64,000 bases of DNA. It comes from Streptomyces flavofungini (GTDB lineage: Bacteria > Actinomycetota > Actinomycetes > Streptomycetales > Streptomycetaceae). The notes under the pieces are model-generated. The model was not told the DNA's origin, did no database searches, and saw only the letters and a list, made by a program, of their open reading frames with translations. A program made the translations under genes and the position numbers. Location: positions 310,001 to 374,000 of the forward strand of contig NZ_CP128846.1 in the NCBI RefSeq assembly GCF_030388665.1. Reading direction: 5' to 3'. Within the stretch, counting starts at the first letter, position 1, and every line of letters starts with the position of its first letter. Below are positions 34,443 through 43,353 of this stretch, in pieces.

Positions 34443-36184
34443 CAGCGGCCCGCGTCCGGGCGGGACGGAGCCGGGCGGCACGCCTGCCCGGCCGCCGCGA
34501 GCGGCCGGACCAGCGCCTTCACCACCTTCGTCGCCCCGCCGCGCGCCGCGATCCGGTACGCGCCGACGGCGGCGGGAACGGTGAGGGTCTCCGCGTACGC
34601 GAGCGGGTGCCGGTCGCCCGCCTCCGTCAGGATCTCCACGCCCTCGCCCGCCACGACGTTCAGGACGTGGAAGCGGCCCGCGGTGTCGTCGTCGGCGACG
34701 GCGCCCGCATCCAGGGCGTACCGCCGTACTTCGTAGAACATCTCCGGCAGCGCTCCGATGACGTCCTCGTGCCAGCCCTCGCCCGCGCGCAGCAGGCGGG
34801 GCTCCTGGACGAGGTCGCGGGCGACGGCCTCGCCGCGCCGTTCGGTGTCGAGGTTGGCGAGGCCGTGTTCATAGGGGAGTTGGCGGGGGTTGCCGTCGGC
34901 GTCGGGGCGCAGCCAGTCGTAGAAGCGCAGGCTGTAGAGGTAAGGGGTGGCGCTGATCTCCAGGACCAGGTTTCCCGCGCCGCTCGCGTGCGGGGTGCCC
35001 GCGGGGATCATGAAGAGGCGGCCCTGTTCGGCGGGGAAGGTCAGGACGTGGTCCTCGGGGTCCATGGGCACGCCGTCCTGCGCGGCTTCCTCGATCTCCT
35101 TGCGGAACAGCTCGACGTCGGCGTCCTCGCGCAGCCCGAGGAAGACACGGCCGCCGGGGCCGCCGCGGGTCACGTAGTACGTCTCGTGCTGGGTGTAGGG
35201 CCAGCCGAACCGTTCGCGCATGTACCGCTCGCGGGGGTGGCAGTGCACGGACAGGTTCCCGCCGTCGACGGTGTCCAGGTAGTCGAACCGGATCGGGAAG
35301 GACGTGCCGAAGCGGGCGTGGACGTCGGGGCCGAGCAGTTGGTGGGGGTGCAGGACGCACAGGAGCTGGAAGGGGATCTCGGCCTGGACGCCCGGGCCCG
35401 CGCCGATGAGGACGCCCGATTCGGGGGCGATGAGTTCGTAGCCGAGGGCGGTGTTGCGGGCGCCGGGGTTGAAGCCGAGGACGCGCTGGGCCCAGTGGCC
35501 GCCCCACGGGGTCGAGTTGAAGTACGGGCGGGTGCGCACGGGCCGCCGGGCGAGGGCGCGGAGCGTCGCGCGCAGGCCGGGTCCGTCGACGTACACGGGG
35601 CGGTCCGGGTCCTGCGCGTCGAGCCAGGCGTCGACGCGTGGGGCGAGGGCGTCGCGGTGCCGGTCGAGCATCGGCCAGTCGATGTAGAAGAGGCGTCGGA
35701 GGTCGGGCGGTTCGCCGGGGAGCCCGAGGTTGTCCCCGTGGCCCGCGGCGACGGCGGCCTCCGCGTGCCGCTTGGGCACGTCCGCGTACCAGAGGCGGTC
35801 GTGCGGGACGAGCGCGGCGCCGGGGCCGTGCACGAGCAGCAGGCCGTCCGTGGGCGGGTCCGGCCAGGGGAGGGCGTCGAAGAGGTCGGTGAGGGGGTGG
35901 TGCGCGAGGGCGCGGTAGTACGGGTCGCCGCTGCCGTCGTCGGTGCGTCGGCGCACCTCGTCGGGCGGGGCGTGGTGCGCGGTCACGTCGAAGGTGTCCA
36001 CGCGCACACCAAAGGCGGCGAGTTCGGCGGTGAGCCGGGCGGCGAGGAGGGGGAAGTCGACGGACGGCGGCCCGTCGACGGCGACCGTCGACGGGCCCCC
36101 GGGCAGCCGGGCGGCCACGGCGCGCCATCCGGCGGCCATCACGGCCCCCGGTGCCGGGCCGTAACGCGGGTCGAGCCGGTACAC
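34442..36184 (-). CDS. phosphomannose isomerase-like cupin protein with N-terminal kinase-like domain
   Basis: A 580-residue fusion. The first 200 residues look like a uridine-kinase-type nucleotide fold (VAVDGPPSVDFPLLAARL, LLLVHGPGAALVPHDRLWYADV), but the P-loop Gly-Lys-Ser/Thr is missing. The second part (about 215-570) is a class I phosphomannose isomerase/cupin, with FNSTPWGGHWAQRVLG, ELLCVLHPHQLLG-like text, LSVHCHPRERYMRERFG (metal ligands), HETYYVT and FMIPAGTPHASGAGNLVLEIS. It should convert mannose-6-phosphate to fructose-6-phosphate; the N-terminal part may be structural. GTG start with AAGGAG upstream. It lies between the mannosidase and the ROK kinase. Confidence 0.85.
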   Translation of the reverse strand: MYRLDPRYGPAPGAVMAAGWRAVAARLPGGPSTVAVDGPPSVDFPLLAARLTAELAAFGVRVDTFDVTAHHAPPDEVRRRTDDGSGDPYYRALAHHPLTDLFDALPWPDPPTDGLLLVHGPGAALVPHDRLWYADVPKRHAEAAVAAGHGDNLGLPGEPPDLRRLFYIDWPMLDRHRDALAPRVDAWLDAQDPDRPVYVDGPGLRATLRALARRPVRTRPYFNSTPWGGHWAQRVLGFNPGARNTALGYELIAPESGVLIGAGPGVQAEIPFQLLCVLHPHQLLGPDVHARFGTSFPIRFDYLDTVDGGNLSVHCHPRERYMRERFGWPYTQHETYYVTRGGPGGRVFLGLREDADVELFRKEIEEAAQDGVPMDPEDHVLTFPAEQGRLFMIPAGTPHASGAGNLVLEISATPYLYSLRFYDWLRPDADGNPRQLPYEHGLANLDTERRGEAVARDLVQEPRLLRAGEGWHEDVIGALPEMFYEVRRYALDAGAVADDDTAGRFHVLNVVAGEGVEILTEAGDRHPLAYAETLTVPAAVGAYRIAARGGATKVVKALVRPLAAAGQACRPAPSRPDAGR

Positions 36185-36264
36185 GCGTTCTCCTTCGTGC
36201 GGTGGTTCCTGCGGTGGTCCCGGGATGCTTCCCGCGCGGTGAGCGCCGTGCTGCGCGCGGTGGT

Positions 36265-39200
36265 TCAGGGGCGGACGAGAAGCAGGGCGGCGGTGGCGAA
36301 GGGCGGGACGGCGAGTGTCGTGGCCCAGTGGGTGCCGTTGACGTCATCCGCACCGGCCCCGGCGTCCACGCCGTCCCCGCGGTCGAGCGCGGCGCCCTTC
36401 GCGCCGAGGTAGTCCGCCCGGTACGCGGCGGCCACCGGGAAGCGGGCCAGGACCCGGCAGTCCACCGGCTCGTGCGCGAACGACTGCAGGCGCAACAGCA
36501 CTTCACCGGGCCGGGGCACCGTCGCGCCGACGAGCCGCACCCGCGGGTCGTCGAGCTCGACGAAGGCGTGCGTCGCCGCGCCGGCGACGACCGGACCGCG
36601 CGCCCGCACCGCCCGCAGGGGCCGGCTGAACGCGGCGGCGGTGCGCGGCCCGAGCCCGTCGGCCGTGGGCGCGCACGCGAGGCTGTAGCGGAAGGTGACC
36701 TCGAAGCCCTGCTCGCTCGGGAAGTTGGTGTCCCACAGGTTGTTGTGGATCCAGGAGAAGACGGTGGCGGGTTCGTCGTGGCCCATCGTCCTCGGGAACG
36801 GCGCGTACGGCAGGGCGACGTTGCCGAACTGGACGAGCGGCGCGTCCTGCGAGGACCAGGCGACCGCGCACCCGTCGTCCGCGAGGGTCACCCAGCGGCG
36901 CACGGCCCGCATGTGGCGCGCGGATCCCGGCACCACCGGCAGGCCGGTGCCGGTGACGCCGCCGGAGGCCTCCATGCGCACGACCGGGTCGTCGAAGGCG
37001 AAGGGGAACGCGAAGTAGGCGCTCTCCTTGCCCAGGGTGCGGTCCTTGTCGAGGCGGTTCTCGATGTCGAGGCGGGGGACGCCGCGCGCCAGGGTCAGCG
37101 TGGTGCGCAGCCGGTTGGCGCCCGCCGGGCGGGTCTCGTAGGTGAGGGTCTCGGCGGTCGCCGTGGAGTGCCGGGCGATGAGGGCCGCGGGTGGGGCGAC
37201 GGCCCGGGTCCCGAGGTGTTCGAGGCGGTCGGACGCGGTGGTGCGGCTGGAGTTGTGGTTGAAGCCACCGGCGGTGGTGTAGCTGTCGTGGAAGTAGCCG
37301 TTGAAGCCCACGACGGGGTCGGTGCGCACGAGTTCACGCCCGGTCGACTTGTCGATGACCGAGGCGATGCAGGCGCGCGCGAGGTCGACCCGGACGGCGA
37401 GGTGTTCGTTCTCCAGGAGCGTCGGGTGGGGGTGGGCGAGGGCCTGCGCGGCGGTGTCGGCGGGGTCCTCGCGCTCGGCGGTGCCGGTGGGGTTCCAGCC
37501 GGTGGCCGCCTGGGCGACGGCGGCCCCGGGGACGGTGCGGGCGTCGCCGCCGGTGTCGGTGCCGGACTCGGTGACCGGGTCGGTGCCGGCGTCGGTGACC
37601 GTGTCCGTGTCGGCGTCGACGAGCTCGACGCGTACCGAACCGGCGGCCGGCACCTCGTCGATCCGCACGACGAGGAACCGCCCCGCGTCCCGATGGTCGT
37701 CGTTCGTCTGCGCCCGCTCCTCGTGCGCGAGCCGCCGGTGGCTGCGGCCGTCCCGAACGGCCACAGCCCGCTCCAGCGGCACGCTGCTCTCCGGCAGGAA
37801 GATCCGCACGACGTCGGTGCGCGGCCAGGAGCAGGTGTTGACGACGTGGTACGTGGCGAGGGCGCCCGGCGCGGCGGCGAGCCGCTGGCCCAGCCGGGCG
37901 CTCGCCCGGTGAAGCAGCGACGTGCCGTCGTCGTGGGCGCGCAGGGCCTGCCCGTACTTCCAGTGCCACTGCTGCTCGCCGCTGTGCCCGCCCTCGTCGC
38001 CGTGGGTCCACGGGTCGCCGGCGCCCCAGGTGTGCTCGTCGAAGAGCGACACCGCTTCGTAGACCCCGGCGGCGTCACGCGTGTCGTCCTCGGCCCCCGT
38101 GGCGTCGAGGAGGGACGCGAACGCGCTGATGGTCTGGGCGTCGGCGACCGCGGACTGGGCGGTGCGGGACAGGGACAGCGGCTGGGCCCCCGCTCCCACC
38201 CCGTCGACCCACCAGTCGGTCCAGTCGCCTTCGAAGGTGGCGATCTCGTCGCCGATCCTGGCCTCGGCGTCGAGGAAGAAGTCCTCGTTGCGGGAGAGCC
38301 GCAGCCGGGGGTGGGCCCAGGTCTCGTTCCACCGCCGCACGGTGTCGGCGATGATGCGGCGCGGCGGCGCGTTGTCGCCGAACTTGCCCTGGACGCGCAG
38401 GTGCAGGACGTCCCAGGGGTAGGGCTCGCGCTTGATGTCCTCCTGGTCCATGGCCCAGCCGAAGATGCCGCCGCGGTAGGGGTAGGGGTGGCTCGCCAGG
38501 GAGGTCAGATAGGCGGGCAGCAGATCGTCGACGTCGGCGTAGGCGGTGTCGAAGCCGAGCAGCGGGCCCTCCATGTAGGCGAGGCCGTGCGGGGTGTCGG
38601 TCATCCACACCAGGACGCTGTTGCCGCTGGGCGCCCGCCAGCGGAAGAGCCTCGGCAGTCTCTCGCCGCCGACCAGGTGCGGCACCGAGCGGCCCGCCCA
38701 GTTGTGGGCGACGGACAGATAGCTGACGCCCGCCGCGGCGAGGGCGTCGATCAGGCCCACGACCGCGCCGGGCACGTCGGTCTGCATCGCGGAGGTGAAG
38801 CGCACGCCGTGGCGTACGCGGATGTCGTGGGCCAGGCGCAGGAGTTCGTGCAGCTCGTCGGTGGAGCAGGTCTCGGTGTGCAGGTTGAACGGCAGCGCCG
38901 TCAGCTCGATGCGGCCCTCCCCCACCCGGCGTATCAGCTCCTCGACCTGCTCCGCGGGCCGGGACTCGGCCCACTGCTTGAAGGACCACAGCGACTCCAC
39001 GCACCAGCGGAACCGTGACTCGGCGGGCCAGTCGTCGGTGGTCCGCGTCAGTTCCAGGCACGAGTCGAGGTAGGACAGGTGCTCGTTGAGGACCTGCCCC
39101 TGCGGGTCGGTGTAGCCGATGTCGAGGTGCGAGTGGTGCACCAGGTGGATGGTCCACTGGCGCTGCGGCGCCAGGGCGACGCCGATGCCCTCGACGCCGC

Positions 39201-39537
39201 CGCCGGGCAGGGCGACGGTGACGCGGGTGGGCGCGGTGACGGCGGGCACGAGCAGCCGCACGGCGCGGCCGGGACCGGGGACCCGCTCGGTGCGCAGCGG
39301 CGTCCCCGATTCCGTGCGCACCTCCACGTCGCCGGGCACGGCTGACCCGTTGACCGGTTCGACGCGCAGCGACTGCAGCAGCGTCCCGTCGGCGGCGTGC
39401 CGCATCAGGGGCTCCTCGGTGAGCCTCAGCACGCGGCCGTTCAGCGCTCCCTCGGCGCTGACCACCCCGGCGCGCAGGCTCGCGCGGATGCGGTCGCTGT
39501 CCCAGTCGGTGGTGCGGACCAGGGCCCGTGTCGTCAT
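36265..39537 (-). CDS. alpha-mannosidase, glycoside hydrolase family 38
   Basis: A 1090-residue retaining alpha-mannosidase without a signal peptide, so it acts inside the cell on imported oligosaccharides. A beta-rich N-terminal domain (1-125) precedes the catalytic (beta/alpha)7 domain. The zinc site is HSHLDIGYTD (His135, His137, Asp139), the nucleophile is Asp254 in AMQTDVPG, and HNWAGRS follows. A three-helix part spans about 420-560. A C-terminal beta-sandwich region carries an unusual Thr/Asp-rich insertion of about 30 residues near 640 with repeated TDTVTDAGTDP. The ATG lies 64 bp after the permease stop. The operon context suggests breakdown of alpha-mannosides. Confidence 0.95.
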   Translation of the reverse strand: MTTRALVRTTDWDSDRIRASLRAGVVSAEGALNGRVLRLTEEPLMRHAADGTLLQSLRVEPVNGSAVPGDVEVRTESGTPLRTERVPGPGRAVRLLVPAVTAPTRVTVALPGGGVEGIGVALAPQRQWTIHLVHHSHLDIGYTDPQGQVLNEHLSYLDSCLELTRTTDDWPAESRFRWCVESLWSFKQWAESRPAEQVEELIRRVGEGRIELTALPFNLHTETCSTDELHELLRLAHDIRVRHGVRFTSAMQTDVPGAVVGLIDALAAAGVSYLSVAHNWAGRSVPHLVGGERLPRLFRWRAPSGNSVLVWMTDTPHGLAYMEGPLLGFDTAYADVDDLLPAYLTSLASHPYPYRGGIFGWAMDQEDIKREPYPWDVLHLRVQGKFGDNAPPRRIIADTVRRWNETWAHPRLRLSRNEDFFLDAEARIGDEIATFEGDWTDWWVDGVGAGAQPLSLSRTAQSAVADAQTISAFASLLDATGAEDDTRDAAGVYEAVSLFDEHTWGAGDPWTHGDEGGHSGEQQWHWKYGQALRAHDDGTSLLHRASARLGQRLAAAPGALATYHVVNTCSWPRTDVVRIFLPESSVPLERAVAVRDGRSHRRLAHEERAQTNDDHRDAGRFLVVRIDEVPAAGSVRVELVDADTDTVTDAGTDPVTESGTDTGGDARTVPGAAVAQAATGWNPTGTAEREDPADTAAQALAHPHPTLLENEHLAVRVDLARACIASVIDKSTGRELVRTDPVVGFNGYFHDSYTTAGGFNHNSSRTTASDRLEHLGTRAVAPPAALIARHSTATAETLTYETRPAGANRLRTTLTLARGVPRLDIENRLDKDRTLGKESAYFAFPFAFDDPVVRMEASGGVTGTGLPVVPGSARHMRAVRRWVTLADDGCAVAWSSQDAPLVQFGNVALPYAPFPRTMGHDEPATVFSWIHNNLWDTNFPSEQGFEVTFRYSLACAPTADGLGPRTAAAFSRPLRAVRARGPVVAGAATHAFVELDDPRVRLVGATVPRPGEVLLRLQSFAHEPVDCRVLARFPVAAAYRADYLGAKGAALDRGDGVDAGAGADDVNGTHWATTLAVPPFATAALLLVRP

Positions 39538-39601
39538 GCGGATCTCTCCCGGGGCGGTCGGCGGGGCGGTGGGTGTCGGTCGGCGGGCAGGTCGCGGTCG
39601 G

Positions 39602-40414
39602 TCAGCGGGCGGAGGCGGTGATGCCGCGCAGGAACAGGCCGCGGAACACCAGGAAGAGCAGCAGGGTGGGCGCGGACACGATCAGTGCGCCCGCGAGGAT
39701 CACGGGCGGGCCCGCGGAGGAGTAGGCGTTGTTGAGGGTGGTGAGGGCGGCCATGACGGGCTGGACGTCGGCGCTGCGGCTGAGCGTGATGCCGAGCAGC
39801 AGGTCGTTCCAGACGGCGGTGAACTGGAAGAGGAAGGCGACGCCGAGCCCCGCCCGCATCAGGGGCACGTGGATGCGCCAGAAGATCCGCCCGAAGGACG
39901 CCCCGTCGATCAGAGCCGCCTCCGTCAACTCCGGTGGCATCGTGGTCATCTGATTGCGGATCAGGAAGAAGGCGAAGGGGATGGCCCAGGCGACATACAC
40001 CAGCATCAGGCCGAGCCTCGTGTCGTACAGGTTGGCGTCGGCGTACAGGCCGAAGAGCGGTGCGAGGAAGATCTGGAGCGGGAACAGCGTGCCGGAGTAG
40101 ATCAGCCAGAACCAGAACGCGGGCCTCGGAATGGGCAGGACGACGACGGCGAAGGCCGCCATCGCGGCGACGAGCACGGCCACGGTCCCGCACACCACGG
40201 AGTACAGGAGCGAGGCCTGGAAGCTGTCCCCGATGCCCGCCTCCGTCCAGGCGGTACTGGCGTTGTCGACGAAGGCGAAGCCCTGGAACGTCCAGTCGGG
40301 CCTGCCCTCGTACGCGGTGGACGGAGTCAGCGCGTTGACGACGAGCAGGTACAGCGGGACCAGCCACAGCGCCACGCAGCCCGCGACGAAGAGATGACGT
40401 ACGACGCGTCCCAC
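39602..40414 (-). CDS. carbohydrate ABC transporter permease, MalG type
   Basis: A 270-residue inner-membrane permease with six helices. The conserved EAA coupling loop reads PPELTEAALIDGASFGRIFWRIHVPLMRAGL. The N-terminal helix LFVAGCVALWLVPLYLLVVNAL and the C-terminal VSAPTLLLFLVFRGLFLRGITASAR are typical of MalG-like subunits. GTG start with GGAGGGG upstream, 13 bp after the other permease. No ATPase gene is nearby, as is usual in Streptomyces, where MsiK energises many importers; that link is inference. Confidence 0.93.
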   Translation of the reverse strand: MGRVVRHLFVAGCVALWLVPLYLLVVNALTPSTAYEGRPDWTFQGFAFVDNASTAWTEAGIGDSFQASLLYSVVCGTVAVLVAAMAAFAVVVLPIPRPAFWFWLIYSGTLFPLQIFLAPLFGLYADANLYDTRLGLMLVYVAWAIPFAFFLIRNQMTTMPPELTEAALIDGASFGRIFWRIHVPLMRAGLGVAFLFQFTAVWNDLLLGITLSRSADVQPVMAALTTLNNAYSSAGPPVILAGALIVSAPTLLLFLVFRGLFLRGITASAR

Positions 40415-40427
40415 AGCCGTCCCCTCC

Positions 40428-41408
40428 TCAGGCCTTCGCCCAGCCGGTGTCGGGCATCTGGTGGCGCAGGTACGCCCAGGACGAGGCGACGACGATCACG
40501 GTGAGGACCAGGGCGATCGCCGAGCCGTAGCCCACGTGGAAGAGGCGGAACGCCTCGCGGTACATGGTCAGGGCGAGCGTCTCCGAGGACCGCGAAGGGC
40601 CGCCCTTGGTGAGGATCCAGATCATGTCGAACGCCTTGAGGCTGTTCACCACGGCCATGCCCACGACCACGACGGTCACCGCCCTCAGCTGCGGAAGCGT
40701 GATGTACCAAAACATCCGCCAGCCGCTCGCCCCGTCCAACTGGGCCGCCTCGACGGTGTCCCGGGGGATGGCGCGCAGGCCGATGGCGAAGAGTACGACG
40801 TTGATGCCGGTCGCCTGCCAGGTGGACGCGACGATCAGCGCGAGCGTGTTCTGCGGCCACTCCAGGAGCCAGGTCTGCGCCCCGGAGTCGAGGCCGACGG
40901 AGCGCAGGAACTGGTTGACGGCCCCGTCGGACGTCAGCATGAAGTTCCACAGGACGGCCGTGGCGGCGGTCGAGATCGCGAACGGCAGCACGATGACGAG
41001 GCGCGCGACGCCCCCGAACCGCGTCCGGTGCGTGGCGACCGCGATCAGCAGGCCGAGGAGCACCGGCAGGAGCAGTGTCCCTGTCACCCACATCAGGGTG
41101 TTGAGCAGCGACCGGCCGAAGATTGGGTCGTCGGCGAGCCGCGTGTAGTTGTCGATCCCGGTGTAGCTGCTCGTGAAGCCGTTGTCCTCGAAGAAGCTGC
41201 CGTACACGCTGCGGAAGAACGGGTACACCAGCAGGACGCCGACGAAGGCGAAGGCGGGCAGTGCCCACGGCAGCGCGGCCAGGGGTCCGCCGCGGCGGGC
41301 ACCGGGGCGGACGGCCCGGTGGGGCGTGCGGACGGGGACCCGGCGGCGGGCGCGGGGCGCCTTGGCCGCCGTCGCCGCGGCCGGTGCGGGGGTCGTGGTC
41401 CCGGTCAT
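40428..41408 (-). CDS. carbohydrate ABC transporter permease, MalF type
   Basis: A 326-residue permease. An Arg/Pro/Ala-rich cytoplasmic leader of about 45 residues precedes six helices. The EAA loop is AIPRDTVEAAQLDGASGWRMFWYITLPQLRAVTV. The segment LADDPIFGRSLLNTLMWVTGTLLLPVLLGLLIA is characteristic. Its ATG overlaps the stop of the binding-protein gene by four bases (ATGA). It forms the membrane channel with the downstream MalG-type protein. Confidence 0.94.
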   Translation of the reverse strand: MTGTTTPAPAAATAAKAPRARRRVPVRTPHRAVRPGARRGGPLAALPWALPAFAFVGVLLVYPFFRSVYGSFFEDNGFTSSYTGIDNYTRLADDPIFGRSLLNTLMWVTGTLLLPVLLGLLIAVATHRTRFGGVARLVIVLPFAISTAATAVLWNFMLTSDGAVNQFLRSVGLDSGAQTWLLEWPQNTLALIVASTWQATGINVVLFAIGLRAIPRDTVEAAQLDGASGWRMFWYITLPQLRAVTVVVVGMAVVNSLKAFDMIWILTKGGPSRSSETLALTMYREAFRLFHVGYGSAIALVLTVIVVASSWAYLRHQMPDTGWAKA

Positions 41409-42736
41409 GTCCGTGCCGCCTCCCGCCACACCTTCCAGGCCTCGTCCGCGCGCTCCTGCATGGTGCGCAGCACCTTCCGGTACGAGGACGGGTCGAGCAG
41501 GAAGCCCGCGAGGTCGTCGACGGTCGCCTCGACCAGCTCGGGCGGGCCCTGCTCCCAGAACCGGTTGAGCAGCCGCAGCCGTTCGCCGCGCACCTTCTTG
41601 GCCAGTGCCGCGATGACGGGGTTGGCGGCGGGGACCCGCAGGTTGGGGCAGCCGTCCTGGAGGGCGTGCGAGAACGCCTTCAGGACGGTGGGGTGCAGCC
41701 AGTTCCTGGTGGCCTTGAGGGCCTCGGTGCGGTCGGGGCCCTTGACGGTGGCGACCAGGGCGCTGGACTCGAAGATCACGGCGGGGCGGGCCGCGGGGTC
41801 CGCCATGGGCAGCACGAACGCCCCGACGTTCTCGCCGGGTTTGCCGCCCCCGGCGGCGAGGGTCGAGCCGAGCCAGGTGCCGCACGGCAGCATGCCGACC
41901 TTGCCGTGGACGAGGGCGGCCGCGGCGTCGACGTGGTTCATGTCCATCGGCGTGAACCAGTCCTTGTCGAAGAAGCCCGCCAGCGTGCGCAGGGCGCGTT
42001 CGGCACGCGGGTCGGTGTATCGCTCGCGGCCGTTCATCAAGTCGTCGTAGAACTGCGGGTCCTGGCGGCTGAGGATCTCCTGGAACCAGATGAACGCGGG
42101 CCAGCGGCCGTCGGCCGTGCCGTGCAGCGGGACGATCTTGTTCCGCTTCAGGTGGTCGGCGGCGGCGAGGAAGTCGTCCCAGGTCGCCGGGGGCTTCAGG
42201 CCGTGCTCCGCGAACACTTCGGGGTTGTAGAAGAACACCCAGTACGCGAGGTTCATCGGCAGTCCGTACACCCGGCCGCGGTACGTGAACGCCTCCCGCA
42301 GGGACCGGTCGGCCCAGCCCCTGCCGACCGCCGTGTCCCACTGGTCGGTCAGGTCGGCGATGCCGCCGGTGCGTGCCAGGTCCTGGAGCCGGTAGCCGGA
42401 CCAGTACTTGAGCAGGTCCGGGGTCTTCCTGGTCCGCAGCGAGGACTTCACCACCTGCTCGAACGCCTCCAGGGACGGGTTGACCTCCGGGACGAGCCGC
42501 AGCCCCGCGACCGACCTCATGGCCGCCCCCGCCGCGGCCATCGGCGCCGACCAGGCCGCGCTGTCCCCGAACACGGCGACCTTTCCCGCGGGCTGGCCCG
42601 ACGCGGTGCCGCAGCCGGTGGCGAGGGCGCTCATCGCGGCGGTGGCGGCGGACGCGGTGAGAAGGGTGCGGCGGGTCAACGAGGAGGTGCTGGAGGTACT
42701 GGAAGTGCTGGAAGTACTGGGCGTGCGGCCTGACAT
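41405..42736 (-). CDS. sugar ABC transporter substrate-binding lipoprotein
   Basis: A 443-residue cluster B-type binding protein. The ATG at 42736 follows a G-rich site. A Ser/Thr run encoded by a 9-bp tandem repeat precedes a twin-arginine-type signal (SLTRRTLLTASAATAAMSAL) and the lipobox LATGC, so it is probably exported by Tat as a lipoprotein. The mature protein has SLEAFEQVVKSSLRTRKTPDLLKYWSGY, YGLPMNLAYWVFFYNPEVFAEHGLKPPATWDDFLAAA and HGKVGMLPCGTWLGSTLAAG, the usual ligand-cleft text. It is the first gene of the mannoside operon, and a LacI operator lies 42 bp upstream. Confidence 0.93.
   Translation of the reverse strand: MSGRTPSTSSTSSTSSTSSLTRRTLLTASAATAAMSALATGCGTASGQPAGKVAVFGDSAAWSAPMAAAGAAMRSVAGLRLVPEVNPSLEAFEQVVKSSLRTRKTPDLLKYWSGYRLQDLARTGGIADLTDQWDTAVGRGWADRSLREAFTYRGRVYGLPMNLAYWVFFYNPEVFAEHGLKPPATWDDFLAAADHLKRNKIVPLHGTADGRWPAFIWFQEILSRQDPQFYDDLMNGRERYTDPRAERALRTLAGFFDKDWFTPMDMNHVDAAAALVHGKVGMLPCGTWLGSTLAAGGGKPGENVGAFVLPMADPAARPAVIFESSALVATVKGPDRTEALKATRNWLHPTVLKAFSHALQDGCPNLRVPAANPVIAALAKKVRGERLRLLNRFWEQGPPELVEATVDDLAGFLLDPSSYRKVLRTMQERADEAWKVWREAART
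42684..42719. repeat. 9-bp tandem repeat in the binding-protein gene
   Basis: Four units of the form GARGTRCTG, in frame, encode the Thr-Ser-Ser repeat before the export signal. Such a tract could change length by replication slippage without breaking the frame. Confidence 0.8.
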
Positions 42737-42777
42737 GGGTGGCCCCCCAGGTGCTTTCCCGGGTGTGTCCCGGCCCG

Positions 42778-42793
42778 GTGTTAGCGTTAACAC
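42778..42793. promoter_or_regulatory. LacI-type operator of the mannoside operon
   Basis: GTGTTA-GCGT-TAACAC, perfect 6-bp arms around four bases, 42 bp before the binding-protein start. It is the natural site for the LacI repressor encoded at the other end of the operon. Confidence 0.75.
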
Positions 42794-43005
42794 GAGCGAG
42801 ATGGAGCGTCGTGGCGGCGCGGGCGGATGTCAAGGGAGCGCGGAGTAGGCGGGCGGGATCGCGCCACCCGTCGTCCTGCCCCCCCCTCATCGGCCCGTTG
42901 CGCTGAGTCTCGGCGGGCGTCGTCATCGCGCCGACGCTCCACCCGGCCGGCCGCGCCCTCGCCGACGACCGCCGACCGCCGACGACCGGGCGGGACGCCG
43001 GGAGC

Positions 43006-43311
43006 GCGGTCACCCCCGCCCGGGCGTACACGAGTCTCCTGGCCCTCACTCCGCTCAACCCGATGAGCGTCGTGTACTTCGCCGCGCTCGTCGTCGGCAG
43101 CCGGACCGACGCGGCGCCGGACCGTGTGGGCCAGGCCGTGTTCACCCTCGCCGCGTTCGCCGCGTCCGCGAGCTGGCAACTGTTGCTTGCCGGGGGCGGC
43201 GCGCTGGTCGGCCGGGCCCTCACGGGGCCCCGGGGCCGCCTCGGCACGGCGCTCGCTTCCCGTGCCCTTATCGTCGCTTTGGCCGCGCACCTGCTGGTCT
43301 CGGCCTCGTGA
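43006..43311 (+). pseudogene. 5'-truncated LysE-family exporter
   Basis: The frame ending at 43311 reads ARAYTSLLALTPLNPMSVVYF and then FAASASWQLLLAGGGALVGRALTGPRGRLGTALASRAL, the last three helices of a LysE/RhtB exporter. The first half of the family, including the TPG motif helix, is absent; upstream lie Asp/Arg-rich low-complexity codons and then the promoter of the mannoside operon. An ATG at 43063 could start an 82-residue peptide, but this would be half a transporter. Confidence 0.7.
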
Positions 43312-43353
43312 CCCCCTCGGAACCGTCCCTACCCACCGCCCCGGAGCACCTCG

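Noticed and set aside
36151..39018. A very long open frame (955 codons) antisense to the alpha-mannosidase
   Set aside because: It is the mirror of a high-GC gene: Gly/Val/Asp-rich with no domain. The GH38 reading on the other strand is complete, with all motifs.
43063..43311. An apparently intact 82-residue membrane protein
   Set aside because: Codons upstream of its ATG continue the LysE family match, so it is the end of a truncated exporter rather than a real small gene.
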